A stretch of 64,000 bases of DNA from Poronia punctata. Lineage: Eukaryota; Ascomycota; Sordariomycetes; Xylariales; Xylariaceae. The notes under the pieces are model-generated. The model had not been told where the DNA came from. It searched no databases and worked only from the letters and a program-made list of their open reading frames with translations. Where the stretch lies: the NCBI GenBank assembly GCA_022579005.1, contig MU401458.1, positions 1-64,000 of the forward strand. Direction: 5' to 3'. Shown here in pieces: positions 23,887 through 35,355 of this stretch (the first letter of the stretch is position 1; each line of letters begins with the position of its first letter). The position numbers and the translations under genes were made by a program.

Positions 23887-24878
23887 ACAAGCCTACCACG
23901 GAACAGCGCCTGCTGGAATGGCTATATCCACAGGGAGCTGAGAAGATATGCATGCCTTACCTAAGGTACGTATATAGACCTCCGTGTGCGTTGTTATATT
24001 ATTGTATCAGCATTTGGCCGGCTGGTGGATGTGGAAAACAGCGGTGGCCAGGTTAGATATATGTAGCCATGTGAAATAGATTGATACCCAAGTTGAATAG
24101 CTAGATGACAAGTAAAAAACCAACACATATCACTGAACTGAGGAAAACTACTTTCGCAAGGCGATTTTGCATGTGTCATTTTTTGAATAGTACAGGATCT
24201 CATATGCTGTACGGGCAATAGAATAGGTATGCGTATCAAATATGCGGGCTATTAAATCAACATCTGTATGTATACCAACAATTACCATGATTCTGTAAAG
24301 ATATCTACATTACCTAAGTCGTGCTTCTCTACTTAGCCTACGTATATAAAGCATATCTCACCTTACCTTGGTGGTTTTGCGGTCACAGGCGTGACGGGCA
24401 CGACAGGTTCTACTATGTATGCAGGTACATGTACCAGGCTCAAATAAGGAGGGTCTTTATTGGCTACATCACGATACCTGAAACCCCCGTTACGGCCCAG
24501 CCCTAAACTGTAAGGTAAAAGTGGATACTAAGTACATGTACATACATAACTTCCTAGGCCAAGTTCAAACCGCACCTCCCTTGAAACTCAGTGGCCCCTA
24601 AAGGCAATTAAGAGGTAGCCTAGCCCAAGAAGCCCCTTTAAAGATTGTACTAGTAGGCTGTCGTCATCAATCGACGGCCGGCCACCCAGTAGACGTCGCA
24701 ATAGTCATTCGTTGTACCAAGTCGCAAAAACACAAACATATGGTAACCCTCACTTTTCCGCCTCTCTGCCTCGACAGGATGCCGATGTTCACGGAACAAA
24801 CTTGACGTCAAAGGCAGGTATACTTGATCCCTCAAGTTGCACGCTTTTTAGAGGGATTCCGGAGGCTATGCAATCGCA
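23887..24878. other. Intergenic between LYS4 and MID1
   Basis: LYS4 3' region and MID1 upstream region. Short frames only, none with family resemblance. Confidence 0.6.
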
Positions 24879-26869
24879 ATGCAACTCAGTCCTTTGCAGT
24901 CGCGGCTGGCTGCCTCATTGGTAGCCTCTTGCCTACTATTCATCTTATACCTCTTCCTCTTTGCACCACAGTTCGCTTCTGCTACCGATGTAAATCCGAT
25001 TCCGACTGGCCATATCCTTGACGACTACCCCTACGATGTCGAGGACGACACCGAGCCGCTCGACTTACGGGCGCCCTCGTATGAACCGGAATTCTCCTTG
25101 TTTGACCGAAGCATTATGGGGAGAGCGGCGAACAACGTAGTTACAATCGGCGCAGAAGAGCCGAGGAGCAGCAATATCGACCCAGGGACCACGAATTCGT
25201 ATGTTTTTGAGCCATCGTCGGTCTCTGGTAGGCCTGCTCAGGACTCCAACACGTCTCGTGAGCTTCGGAGAAGTTTGAACGGGACGGAAGAAGATGCCAA
25301 ACGCAAGGAGGATGACACATTAGCGCTTGACTCGGATTTACAGCCTCGACAACACTCGCCGAAGAGGGTTTACATATCCGCCAATACTTGCAGTCAGCCT
25401 GACCGTGTCTCGCCCGACCAGACTAGTGTAGACCCGCCTCAGTTGACGCTGTTCGTGTCGACATCGAAGGAGAACATGTCGCCCGGGCCTGGGAAGGACC
25501 CAACCACCCAGAAGGCAATCGTTTTCAAAGAAGGGGCTGTAATGTATAATACCTCAACTGGCAGCGATATTGTATTCAGCATATCAGCACCTTCAGTATC
25601 GAAAAATTACTTCAGCCAAAGCTCGCCGTACAATTACGAAGTAGCCGTTTCCCTCGAGCGACACTACCATGCCTACCAAGAAGACACCGAAAACGAGAAA
25701 AACCGGGCCTTATACTGGGTTGACTCTGACGCCGACTCCACCCTGTTAAAAACCAAAAGCCTGGCCACAAAATCGGACGAGGTCATTTCTGATCCGCCAT
25801 ACGTGGTTTTTGTCCAGAACACCAATAATCCGAGCATCAATGGTATACGGAAGTCGTACTGCGGTCTGAAACGGTATGCGCAAATTAGACCGCTCGACGA
25901 TGGAAATGGGCGGATAAGCACAGGTCTGAGGAAAACGGAAGATAACAACTCGACGATCCAAGAGTTTTTTATCGGCGGACTAAACGCTAGTTCGGATTAC
26001 AAAGGGATATTAGCCATCAACACAAACTCGTCCATTCAGAAGAGAGAAATTGGCAGTCCAATCGGCGGCTTAGACGGCGGCTTGATAGTGTACAACGCTA
26101 TTAAAATCCAAACGAAGCCTAGTAAGTATCACCGAGGTCTGAATGATACTGTCGCTTATGAAAGTACTTACCATCCCTAGTTGGTGCCTGCACTGTGGTG
26201 TTCAACCTGACCATGTGCCCGGAATCACGGTATGCTGTACCTGGAAATCAGACTAGCTACCCCAACAGAACGGCTCTTGCAGGGTTTTATGACGACTATG
26301 TAAAGACGATGTATGAGAGCTTTGACAAGGTTTTGCAACAGACACCTTGTCAGGCCCCGTCGACGCAACAATACTCACTCGCTAGGAATTGCAATGACTG
26401 TAAGAAGGCATACAAGGACTGGCTCTGTACGGTTGCCGTACCCAAGTGTGACGACTTCTCAACAGTGGACGAGCCCTTCCTGCATATGCGCAACATCAAC
26501 AAGCCATTTCCCAACGGAACTCTTGTAGACAAGAGCATTACGGATAAATACGGCCAGAAGAAAGCCTACAATTCTTCTAGGAATCTAGCGATTGACGAAG
26601 AAGTTCAACCTGGGCCTTACAAGGAGCGACTCCCTTGTGACTATCTCTGCTACGAACTCGTCAGGAGTTGTCCCGCGTCCATGGGATTTTCTTGTCCGGT
26701 GCCGGATTCAAAATACGGCTTCAATACGAGCTATGCGGTCCCCGATAGGAATAGAGATTTTTCCTGCAACTATCCTGGATCCGCGGCTATCCCCAGCTCT
26801 GCAAGTATAATGACAGTGACTTGGGCAAGCATAGCCATTGTCATGATTGGGGGATTGCTCGCATTATGA
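24879..26869 (+). CDS. MID1: Stretch-activated calcium channel component Mid1
   Basis: Two exons (24879-26121 and 26181-26869; 59-nt intron) give 643 residues. A hydrophobic N-terminal segment (LVASCLLFILYLFLFAPQ) acts as signal sequence or anchor. It is followed by a long extracellular part with many Asn-glycosylation sites, the central Mid1 region (SYCGLKRYAQIRP, FFIGGLNASSDYKGILA) and a Cys-rich C-terminal third (GACTVVFNLTMCPESRYAVP, CNDCKKAYKDWLC, LPCDYLCYELVRSCP). The last ~20 residues are hydrophobic. Mid1 partners Cch1 at the plasma membrane for calcium entry under mating, cell-wall or ER stress. The intron junction restores KPIGACTVVF, so the split is well supported. Confidence 0.93.
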
Positions 26870-27695
26870 GGATCTTGGTGGGACGAAACAAATGGATCGA
26901 AGGGGAATCTCAGGGGCAAGAGTATTAGACAATAATACCCGCAGGGCGGCGTCAAGGTTTGGGATTTACATGTGGCTTTTTGTCCTTGGTTCTAGAAAAC
27001 AGAGGAAGCGCGAAAATATCCTAGATGGAAACGGATGGGCATTGGGATAGGAGTTCTTGGTTCCACTAATAATAATATCACCTACGGCGGGTGGACTCTT
27101 TATACATAGAAGATTGGGATCCTGATCTCAAGTCCGCACCGCGACCTACGAACACTCTCAACAGCACCTGCACAAGCTGGAGCGGGAAAACATCCCCCGG
27201 ACATGGCTCGTTACGGCCACATGTTGGCTCGAATACGTTTCCGAGCGCCTCGCCCAAGTTGGCGGGCTAATCACTCATCCGCAAGGGACGATGTAGTCCC
27301 CACCCATTAGACCGACGCAGCGGCATCCTTGCGGTAGCCCTGCCAACGTCAATTCTAGTTAAGCTGTTATCTTTAATGTAGCAACTCTTATATGGGAAGC
27401 CGTGGGCACAGAAAGGGCCAAGCGTTATCCAAGCGGCGCTTTTACTTTCTCGGTTCCAACGCTCGATATTCTTCTGTAGCATGTTTCTGCGTTATATCGC
27501 TTGTTCAACCTCATCATCGTTTTTTCTGCGCTCTCGCTTCCTCCAGGCGTTCCACCCTAGATTCTAATTCGGATATTGTGGCTGTTTACAGCGGTCCTTG
27601 CAGTTAGCGACTATCACACCCAAAGATTTAAATGTAGCTTGTTCTAGACTTTTGGTTTGTAGTGTGGGGACGTCGTTTCAGTGTGCTGTGCGGTG
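26870..27695. other. Intergenic, convergent 3' regions
   Basis: Between MID1 (+) and the small mitochondrial protein gene (-). A G/C-rich stretch at 27130-27310 is open in one plus frame but begins without a convincing start and resembles nothing, so no gene is called. Confidence 0.55.
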
Positions 27696-28071
27696 CTAGG
27701 ACTCGGGGATACCGCGCAGTCGGGCTAAAAATTCACCTTTCATCTCGGCGCGCGTCTCGTTCTGCTCGAGTCGCACCCAGAAATAGTACGCCACCTGGTA
27801 CGTGAATATTGCCATGAGGAAGACTTTGAGGATAGGTCGGCTAAAGGTCTTGTAGAAGGTTTTGTGCTTTGGGTTTTTGGTGGTGTTAGCTTTTTTTTCT
27901 TCTCTTTTCTGATGTGTAGTCTGTCTGTCTTACGTTGAAGGATCCTTCTGGTCGGGTTGTTGTTGTTGTTGTTGAGGAGAAGCGCGGATGTATGGTTCGA
28001 TGTCGAGGGGAGGGGAGGGAGGCGAGTGGGCGCATACGCGCTGCTATTCGGATTATCGGGGTTCTGATCAT
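27696..28071 (-). CDS. Small predicted mitochondrial membrane protein, uncharacterised
   Basis: Two exons on the minus strand (27934-28071 and 27696-27866; 67-nt intron with GTAAGA donor and a GCTAAC branch site) encode 102 residues. Residues 1-45 are rich in Arg, Ser and Thr with no acidic residue until late (MIRTPIIRIAARMRPLASLP), a typical mitochondrial presequence. Exon 2 reads HKTFYKTFSRPILKVFLMAI, then one membrane span (FLMAIFTYQVAYYFW) and a short charged tail ending RLRGIPES. The exon join is in phase and the second exon has no ATG of its own before the span. I recognise the pattern as a conserved fungal hypothetical but cannot name it; an inner-membrane location is inferred. Confidence 0.72.
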
Positions 28072-30159
28072 TGTGTTGCTGTTGCTGTTGCTGGTTGGGG
28101 TTGGCGTTGGAATGGGGGGTATTCGAATCGGTGGTTGATACGTTGTAAGGGCGTAATTGTGAAGCTCTCGAGGGGTATGGGGATTAGGGGAAGCTTTGGA
28201 ATATATTTGGTATTACGAGTAAATACCTGTAATGTTGAATGTGAAGTTTGACATCCTAGGTTACCGACCTATCACATTCTGGGTTGGTTGCTTGAGCTTG
28301 TATCCACTCTTATACATGCCTCCTTATGTAATACGGAGACCTCACGTTGCAGCGTGGCAGCGACACGTGCTATCTGGATTCTACGAGTAGAGAGGTCCCC
28401 CGGGCTCACATTATCCGGGGAGAACGGAATAAGCAACATATGATATTTGATTGAAATCTGAAATGGTTTACAATGTAGTACCTACTGACTAGGTTGGTAT
28501 GTTTTGCGCTGCATCCGTCTACCTATCATTCCAGTACCTTATATGCCTTATTTTTAAAACCATGAAATGATAATTACTACTTTGGGCAAAAGTAGTAACC
28601 TAGGCACACATAATATCACAAACTGGGCTCAGCCTCCCAGGAAGGCTACAATAAGTGTTGGCCTCATTACCGGTCTTAACAAGCCCAGAATATATAAGCC
28701 CGATCTTGTTGTTCATCGTCCTGGCGTACCTGGATTGCAGCGCTGAGTAAGGCAACTTCAACAGTGCACTACACAGAAACCCAAATCGGTGACGTCGTCC
28801 CTCTGGAGTTTTCTTCGTCGCTTCTTGTTAGGTTATGTGCTTGCAAAGTTTAAATAGGCATATCCTCATAGACACTATAACTATACTACTACGGACTACC
28901 CAACTGATAAAATCACGTGTCAAACTGCATAGGTCTATGTAAAACGACCTCTGAGTATGGGTAACTCCATCAGGGTTGGTTAAAGCCTTGTTACATGATA
29001 CACCCTACAAATGGCCTTTACCTTGGGTATGCAAAAAGCGACATCTGCACTGTTGGCAACCTGTGTTTGTTTTGGCAACGTTGTTGGTAAGAGGTCCTAA
29101 GAATGAGTATGTGTAGATAGTTGTCATGTTTATTAGGTACTTTAAGTGAAGTTGCATTTGTATACAAGTAGGTATGTGCCTACGAGTAATAAGGAATGGC
29201 GGTTTACAATGGGAACAATACAGTCACGCTTACTTGTAAATCGTTTGGCCCATTCTTGTCATCTTGTAAAGTACATGAACCAGTACGCATAAAAATGGTT
29301 ATGCCCAGACCTAGAATCTGAAGTTTAATTCACTGTTCCATAGCCCGGATTCTTCCCAGCCACGACAGATTTGTTGTCATTACATTTTTCTGTACCCTGT
29401 ATGCGTATTTATTGTACTCCCCCTACTTTTCAACGTGAAATGGTACTTTTAAGCCACTATAAGGTATTGAATGTCCCTCCATGGCGGCCTTGGCGCCCTG
29501 GATAGTGATACAAGGGGAGTGAAGGGGCTTTTGAGTGGCTTGCTTGCAAAAAGCTAGTCTCCACAAATACCAATTAGTTCCTATAAGGTACCGGGCAGTT
29601 CTCATCCCTGGAGGGTAGATTTATCCACTGCCAGTCTGCCACTGCTAGGCTAGCCACTGGGTACTCTTTTACTGCTCCATCACCAAACTTTTCGACACCT
29701 TTAACCTTTTGCTCAGCGATTCACTGTTGGCCAGCAACCAGCCGACCCTCTTGCGCTGCCCCTTGACCGCCTCAACGTTCCTTTCCTTACGCATTCGCGA
29801 TTGCTCTGTGTCACCAACATTGTGCGTCGGCCGTCTTTGTTGACTGGCAGCGGCATCTCTACTTCCAGACGCTTTGTCCCATCAAAGTCCCACACACGTC
29901 AGATCTCCCTAATCCTGTCGCGTGGACAGACGCACGATTTCGCGTTGTCCTCCCTCCATATATCCAACTTGTCCCCTCTTCATCTACCACCCGCAACAGG
30001 CTCGGTCGCCTGACTCAATCCAAAAACCCAATAGCAGACAATCCAAAGAACACCACATATATTTTTCTACTGTATGAATGGTTATCCCCAGCCGTCCTTC
30101 CTATTTCAGATATGAGGGTCGATGGTTAGAGGACCGCACATCTGTCTTTCCTCTACACC
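28072..30159. other. Divergent promoter region upstream of SET1
   Basis: Two kilobases without a supported gene. It carries octamers at 28214, 28382 and 29181. The last ~500 bases are pyrimidine-rich and include three ATGs just upstream of SET1 (listed separately). Confidence 0.6.
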
Positions 30160-30349
30160 ATGGCTCCGAGTGCTGGATATCGGGAGTATTTCCCAAATGC
30201 TCCACGTGTCGCCAGAGATAAGGCCAGCGAAAGAGAGCGCGAACGATCTAGCAAGTCAACCGAAATCACCGACAACCGCCAGAAGATTGCTACCGCTCAC
30301 TGCGATGCCAAGCACGACTCATCAGCATCAGACACTGCGCGACCCCTAA
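30074..30349 (+). promoter_or_regulatory. Three upstream ATGs before SET1
   Basis: ATG at 30074 opens a 13-codon frame ending at 30115; ATG at 30112 opens a 5-codon frame ending at 30129; ATG at 30122 opens a 75-codon frame that runs past the SET1 start (30160) out of frame to 30349. If the transcript begins upstream of 30074, these would reduce initiation at SET1. The transcript start is unknown. Confidence 0.35.
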
Positions 30350-33300
30350 ATTCAGATACGAGCACCGAGTATCCACAAGGAGACTTGCTCAATGGTGTCG
30401 GTTCAGCTAGTTCCCGTGCAAGCACGTCGTCATCTATATTCAGTTCCCAGAACGGCGCGGCTGCTATCAATACCGTTAGCCATGCTCCGAAAGACGAATA
30501 CACCCCACTGACAGTTAATGGCTCGCCCCCTTCCAACAATAACAATAACGACAGGTCAAAGCCCAACAACGCTGTCGCCTCTAAGCATGCCGGCCAATCT
30601 GACTATACGAGCCTCACCGCCGCTATCAAGTCGTCTGCCACTCCTCCCAGTGTTATAAAGCGCATCCCGGCCCGAGACCCCAACCGTTCCGTACAGGGGG
30701 TGAAGTCCATACGCGACCCATCTGATAAAGGCTTGCCCCCGGCAGATAGAAAGAACGTGAAGCCACAATACAAGCCGTTCGGCTCGGTACGTGAAGCAAT
30801 ACTACATGATACTATACCTGTTATAAAGGGGGGGCGTCATCTGTTCTTGGTGTGAAATATGTGGCTAATAAATTGCTGTATAGGAAGATGACGCCCCCCC
30901 TCCGGACCCGCGCCTTTCAAAAGGGAGTTGGCTGGACTACATCAATGTAGACTTTCACCTCCCAAAGGCGCGGCTACGGCAGACTCCCTACAACCTCAAA
31001 GCCTATTCGTATGACCCTGCCACTTCGATCGGGCCTGGGCCACCGACCCAGATTGTGGTCAGTGGATTCAATCCACTGATTACCTTCTCTAAAGTCGCCA
31101 CTATATTCGCTTCTATCGGCGATATAGCGGAGAGTAGCAATAAAATGCACCCCGATACTGGGAGTTACCTGGGCTTCGCGACATTCCGTTTCCGTGACTC
31201 CAAGCCTCAACCCCGGCGACCACCGATATCTGCTGTTGACGCGGCTAAGAGGGCCGTTCGGATGATGAATGGGCGCAAGATTGAGGGGAACTATGTCAAG
31301 GTTGAATTTGACCGTGATGGGAAAAAGAGTAGGCAAATGCTTGAGGCAATCATCAAGAAGGACCGGGAGCAGATGACACGCGTTACCGCTGCGCCGAGTG
31401 TGCCTACTGGCCCAAAAATGCTTAACGAAGGCGTGGCCTCCTCTTCCTGGGCGCATGGCGAAAAGGTTGCTGCCGTGAAGCCCCAAACAGATGGCTTTTC
31501 CCGGCCACCACCGACTGCGCCGAAGGGCCCCGCAGCCGAGCGGCTACGTCCACCTGCGACCGACACAACGAGCTGGACACTCTCAAAACCCAAGCCGTTT
31601 CTGGCGACCGTGCCTTCTATCGTTAGCTCGCTCAGAGGCGAACCGTACATTTTTATACCGGAAGCAAGTGTTCCAGTTATGGGCTCAACCGTTCCGCACA
31701 TGAAGAAGCGTCTCAAGTCGTATCTATTTGACGATATCCTCACCGATCGTATGGGTTATTACATTATATTCGCCAACACCAACAGGGGTCGCGAGGAAGC
31801 TTCTAGATGTTTTCAATCTGCGGATGGTAGTTCATTCTTCACTTATACTATGGTAATGAAGCTTCAGAACGCGACGCCGACGCCCGCCGACTCATCGCAT
31901 CCCGCACCACGACCGAGACCGAGTGAACCAGAGAGACGGCCAGTGGGCGACACTCGCTACCGAGAAGAGCACCAATACCGACCCCGCGATGAAAGGCGTC
32001 AGCTCGAGGATGGTATTCTAGAGGAGGAGAAGAAACAGAGAGCTCAGAATTTTGACCCTGTCATGGAAGCTATTAAAGTTGTTCGCCGTGAGATGATGGA
32101 GCATTTGATCAAAAACTTGCGGACCAAAGTTGCGGTGCCCGCGCTCTTTGATTTCCTGGACCCTGCGAGACATGCGGCAAGGCGTCGGAAACTGAATCTG
32201 AGGGATCCGACGGGGCCCTTGAAACCTACCATTAATGTCGAGGACCACGATATGTCACCCGTTAGCACTCCAAACTCTCGCGCTGATCCGATTGAACGGA
32301 GGACTGCGCGACTTAACGTCACAGCATTGCCTCGGATTAGGAAAGTGAAGAGTCAGGGGGCCGTTCAGCGCAACTACGGCTTTACCGACCCGTTTGCTCG
32401 CAAGCGGCCTTCAACTGTACGCAGTGCTGTCCGTTCGCTCCATCATCGTTTACAACCGGATAGTGATGATGAGGCGTCCGAAGGCGAGGGCGAGCCTCGC
32501 GATTCCGTAGCGCGGGACACTGAAGAACCTGATTCTCGACCTCGTAGTCGCATGAGCACAGACGAAGATGCGTTCGAAGAAGGGTACGGCGATGAAGACT
32601 CTATGACTGAGGCTAGCTTCGTTGTCAATGACGGTGTGATACGGCCAAAGAAGCGGAAATTGGACTTGCATGTTGAGGCAGCGATCAAACGCCAGAAGAA
32701 ATCTGACGAAGAATTATTTGGAGTCACCATTGATACTCTAGAGAACGAGTTGACTAGTCCTACCGAGGATATAATACTCCCTGACGCTGACGGGGTAGAC
32801 TCGAAGGTACCGGGACCGACAGAACTGCTCGCCCCTACTGATAAGGCCACCAAAGGCAAAAAGAAGACGGCAGCCGCTGCGAAGCCCAAAAAGAAAACCA
32901 AGAAGCAGTTATTAGAGGAACAGGAAGCTATGAAAAAGCAGCAGGAGGATGCATATGTTCAGGAGGCACTTGATCAGGTGCACTTGATCGGGGCTGAGCC
33001 GGATGCGCCGATCAAAAAGCCGCTCCCTGTCGAGGAGATGGATGCGCCAATAGCTAAAGATGACCGATTTTCTGATAGGGTAGTGCCAGCGATGGAACTT
33101 CCGGCAGCCTTCAAATTGGGCCTGGAAACGGTGCAGGATCTCCAGCTCCAGGCCAAGGACCAGCCAAATATCAGCAAGCTCAAGAAGAGGAGCCACCCAA
33201 GTGAAATTGGAGAACCTCGACTGTGGATATGGAAGCATGACCGAATACGAGAGCTCAACGCCAAGCCATCGGCGCAACCGGGCGAGGCTCTCACAATCGA

Positions 33301-34129
33301 AGGCTATTACGTTCCGAACTCGACTGGTTCCGCTCGAACCGAGGGCGTTAAGAAGATACTCAACTCGGAAAAGTCCAAATACCTTCCCCATCACCTCAAG
33401 GTCCAGAAAGCGCGCGAGGAAAGGCAGCAACGAGCTGCTAAGAAAGATACGAAAGATCCTGTTGCCTCGGCTGCGGAAGCGGCTAGACTGGCGGCAGAGA
33501 AATTGCTTGCCAAGGGAAATTCGAGAGCGAACCGGGCCAACAACCGTCGCTTTGTGGCTGATCTGAACGACCAGAAGAAGACGCTGGGCCAGGATTCGGA
33601 TGTATTGCGCTTTAACCAGCTGAAGAAACGGAAGAAGCCGGTGAAATTTGCTCGTTCTGCCATCCACAACTGGGGGCTTTATGCGATGGAAAACATCAAC
33701 AAGGACGATATGATTATCGAGTACGTCGGTGAACAGGTCCGGCAGCAGATTTCCGAGATTCGCGAGCATAGGTATCTCAAGAGCGGTATAGGCAGCAGTT
33801 ATCTGTTCCGAATAGACGACAGCACGGTCATCGACGCGACGAAGAAGGGTGGCATCGCTCGTTTCATTAATCACAGTTGCATGCCCAACTGCACTGCCAA
33901 GATCATCAAGGTGGAAGGGAGCAAACGAATTGTCATCTACGCGCTTCGAGATATCGCACAGAGTAAGTTGAGGTTGTATATGCAGTCATGTGGCATTATT
34001 TACTAATTACTTACCCTTTGGACAGACGAGGAGTTGACGTACGACTACAAATTTGAACGCGAGATTGGGAGCTTGGACCGAATTCCCTGTCTTTGCGGAA
34101 CAGCTGCATGCAAAGGCTTCCTTAATTAA
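30160..34129 (+). CDS. SET1: Histone H3K4 methyltransferase Set1 (COMPASS catalytic subunit)
   Basis: Three exons (30160-30786, 30884-33962, 34026-34129) give 1269 residues. After a disordered N-terminus there is an RRM (~264-350, [19 protein letters not shown]), the Set1-specific RRM-like part ([15 protein letters not shown]), a long acidic/basic linker, the N-SET region from ~940 ([33 protein letters not shown]), the SET domain (~1130-1250: [43 protein letters not shown]) and a post-SET zinc site ([13 protein letters not shown]). It methylates histone H3 Lys4 in the nucleus within COMPASS. Intron 1 ends inside a perfect 15-bp inverted repeat; reading through this intron would stop at 30855 after 231 residues. 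The other junction (CAG A|AC GAG GAG) restores the catalytic QNEELTYDY. Confidence 0.95.
30828..30900. repeat. Perfect 15-bp inverted repeat across SET1 intron 1 / exon 2
   Basis: GGGGGGGCGTCATCT at 30828-30842 is perfectly complementary to AGATGACGCCCCCCC at 30886-30900. The 43-base loop contains the likely branch site (GGCTAATA) and the 3' splice site TAG at 30881-30883. Left arm is intronic, right arm is the first coding bases of exon 2. Confidence 0.9.
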
Positions 34130-35355
34130 AGTGTACAGGCTCCGATGTTCCTCGATTCGTACAGGGGTAAGCGTTCCTGGAGAAATCGGTCAATAATTTC
34201 TTGTTATATCTCTTGTTCCTCGGGCGTCAAGGGTTTCCTCAAGGTCGCTCTCGCCGACTCCTTTTCTCATACCTTTCATACCGCGATCCGGCATGACCGG
34301 TATCTTTGCTGGTTGATATCCTTGGATCAGCTTCGGTATATAATGCATTCATCACAACAGGGGCGCAAGGGCATAAGGAAAATGTTGTAATTTTAGTTGA
34401 CTGTTTGCGGCAAAGAGGCCCGCGTGCAGCAAGGCGTTGACCACCTTTTTCGCATTTTACGATGGGGACGGCACATGGTTGCATCAGGATGGGTGTCCTG
34501 ATTGTGCTGCATCGTATGTACTAGAGAAATCAACCAAATCAACCATAACGAGTGGGGAGGGCGGAACGTCAAACCATCAGTGTATATAGACAACGGCATT
34601 CCGACGAGTTTCGTGGACGTTTGCATCGCAGCTTAACGCGTGTGAGCATGACAGGGGGAAGATAAACCAGACTTGATAATACATTTGCTCACATTCAACA
34701 AGCAATAAGACGACCCAGCGTTTTGATTCTATTATGGTCTTTTAAGTTGAATACCTAGTTTGTAATAAAGAATTGAATAGAATTTATTTATACGGCTAAA
34801 CTCTATGATGGAGACAATGTTCCTTTTCACACACAGGTTGTGAAGAATAATACTACATCCTAAACTACCTAACAAACAAATCACATTTTGCGGCCATTTT
34901 GAAATCATCTTCGGGGGTAATTAACAGACTTGTTTACTCGTTTTACCATGTTTCTTTTGTCAACCTAAAGACATGATATATAGTTTTAGTTAAACTACGT
35001 TGCTCGTAGAGAGAGAGCGAGGATAAAAAGATACACGCGTGCTCTGTCATGTACCAAGCAAGCCAGAAGGAAGGAAATGTTTTAAGTAAGTAGTACATGA
35101 TAGATCTGATAACCCCCCAAACGCCTTGCCACCTGAAAGGAAAGGACGTATTTTATGTTTGTGGTGTGTTCGGTGCATACAGCCATGCTGAAGCATAATA
35201 CCTACTGGACCTCATACTGCAGAGACTAGGGACATGATGATGATGATGAAATCACTCGAGACACAGTAGTCCGATCATCCCTTCTGGAGTACAAAATAGG
35301 GTATATATCATCAGTGGAGGAGCATGTAGTGAGGTGATTGTGGTAAGATACCAGG
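34130..35355. other. Intergenic, convergent 3' regions
   Basis: Between SET1 (+) and the acidic-tailed protein gene (-). AT-leaning around 34690-35030. No supported frame. Confidence 0.6.

Noticed and set aside
32912..33874. 320-codon minus-strand frame opposite SET1
   Set aside because: Antisense shadow of the strongly conserved N-SET/SET coding sequence.
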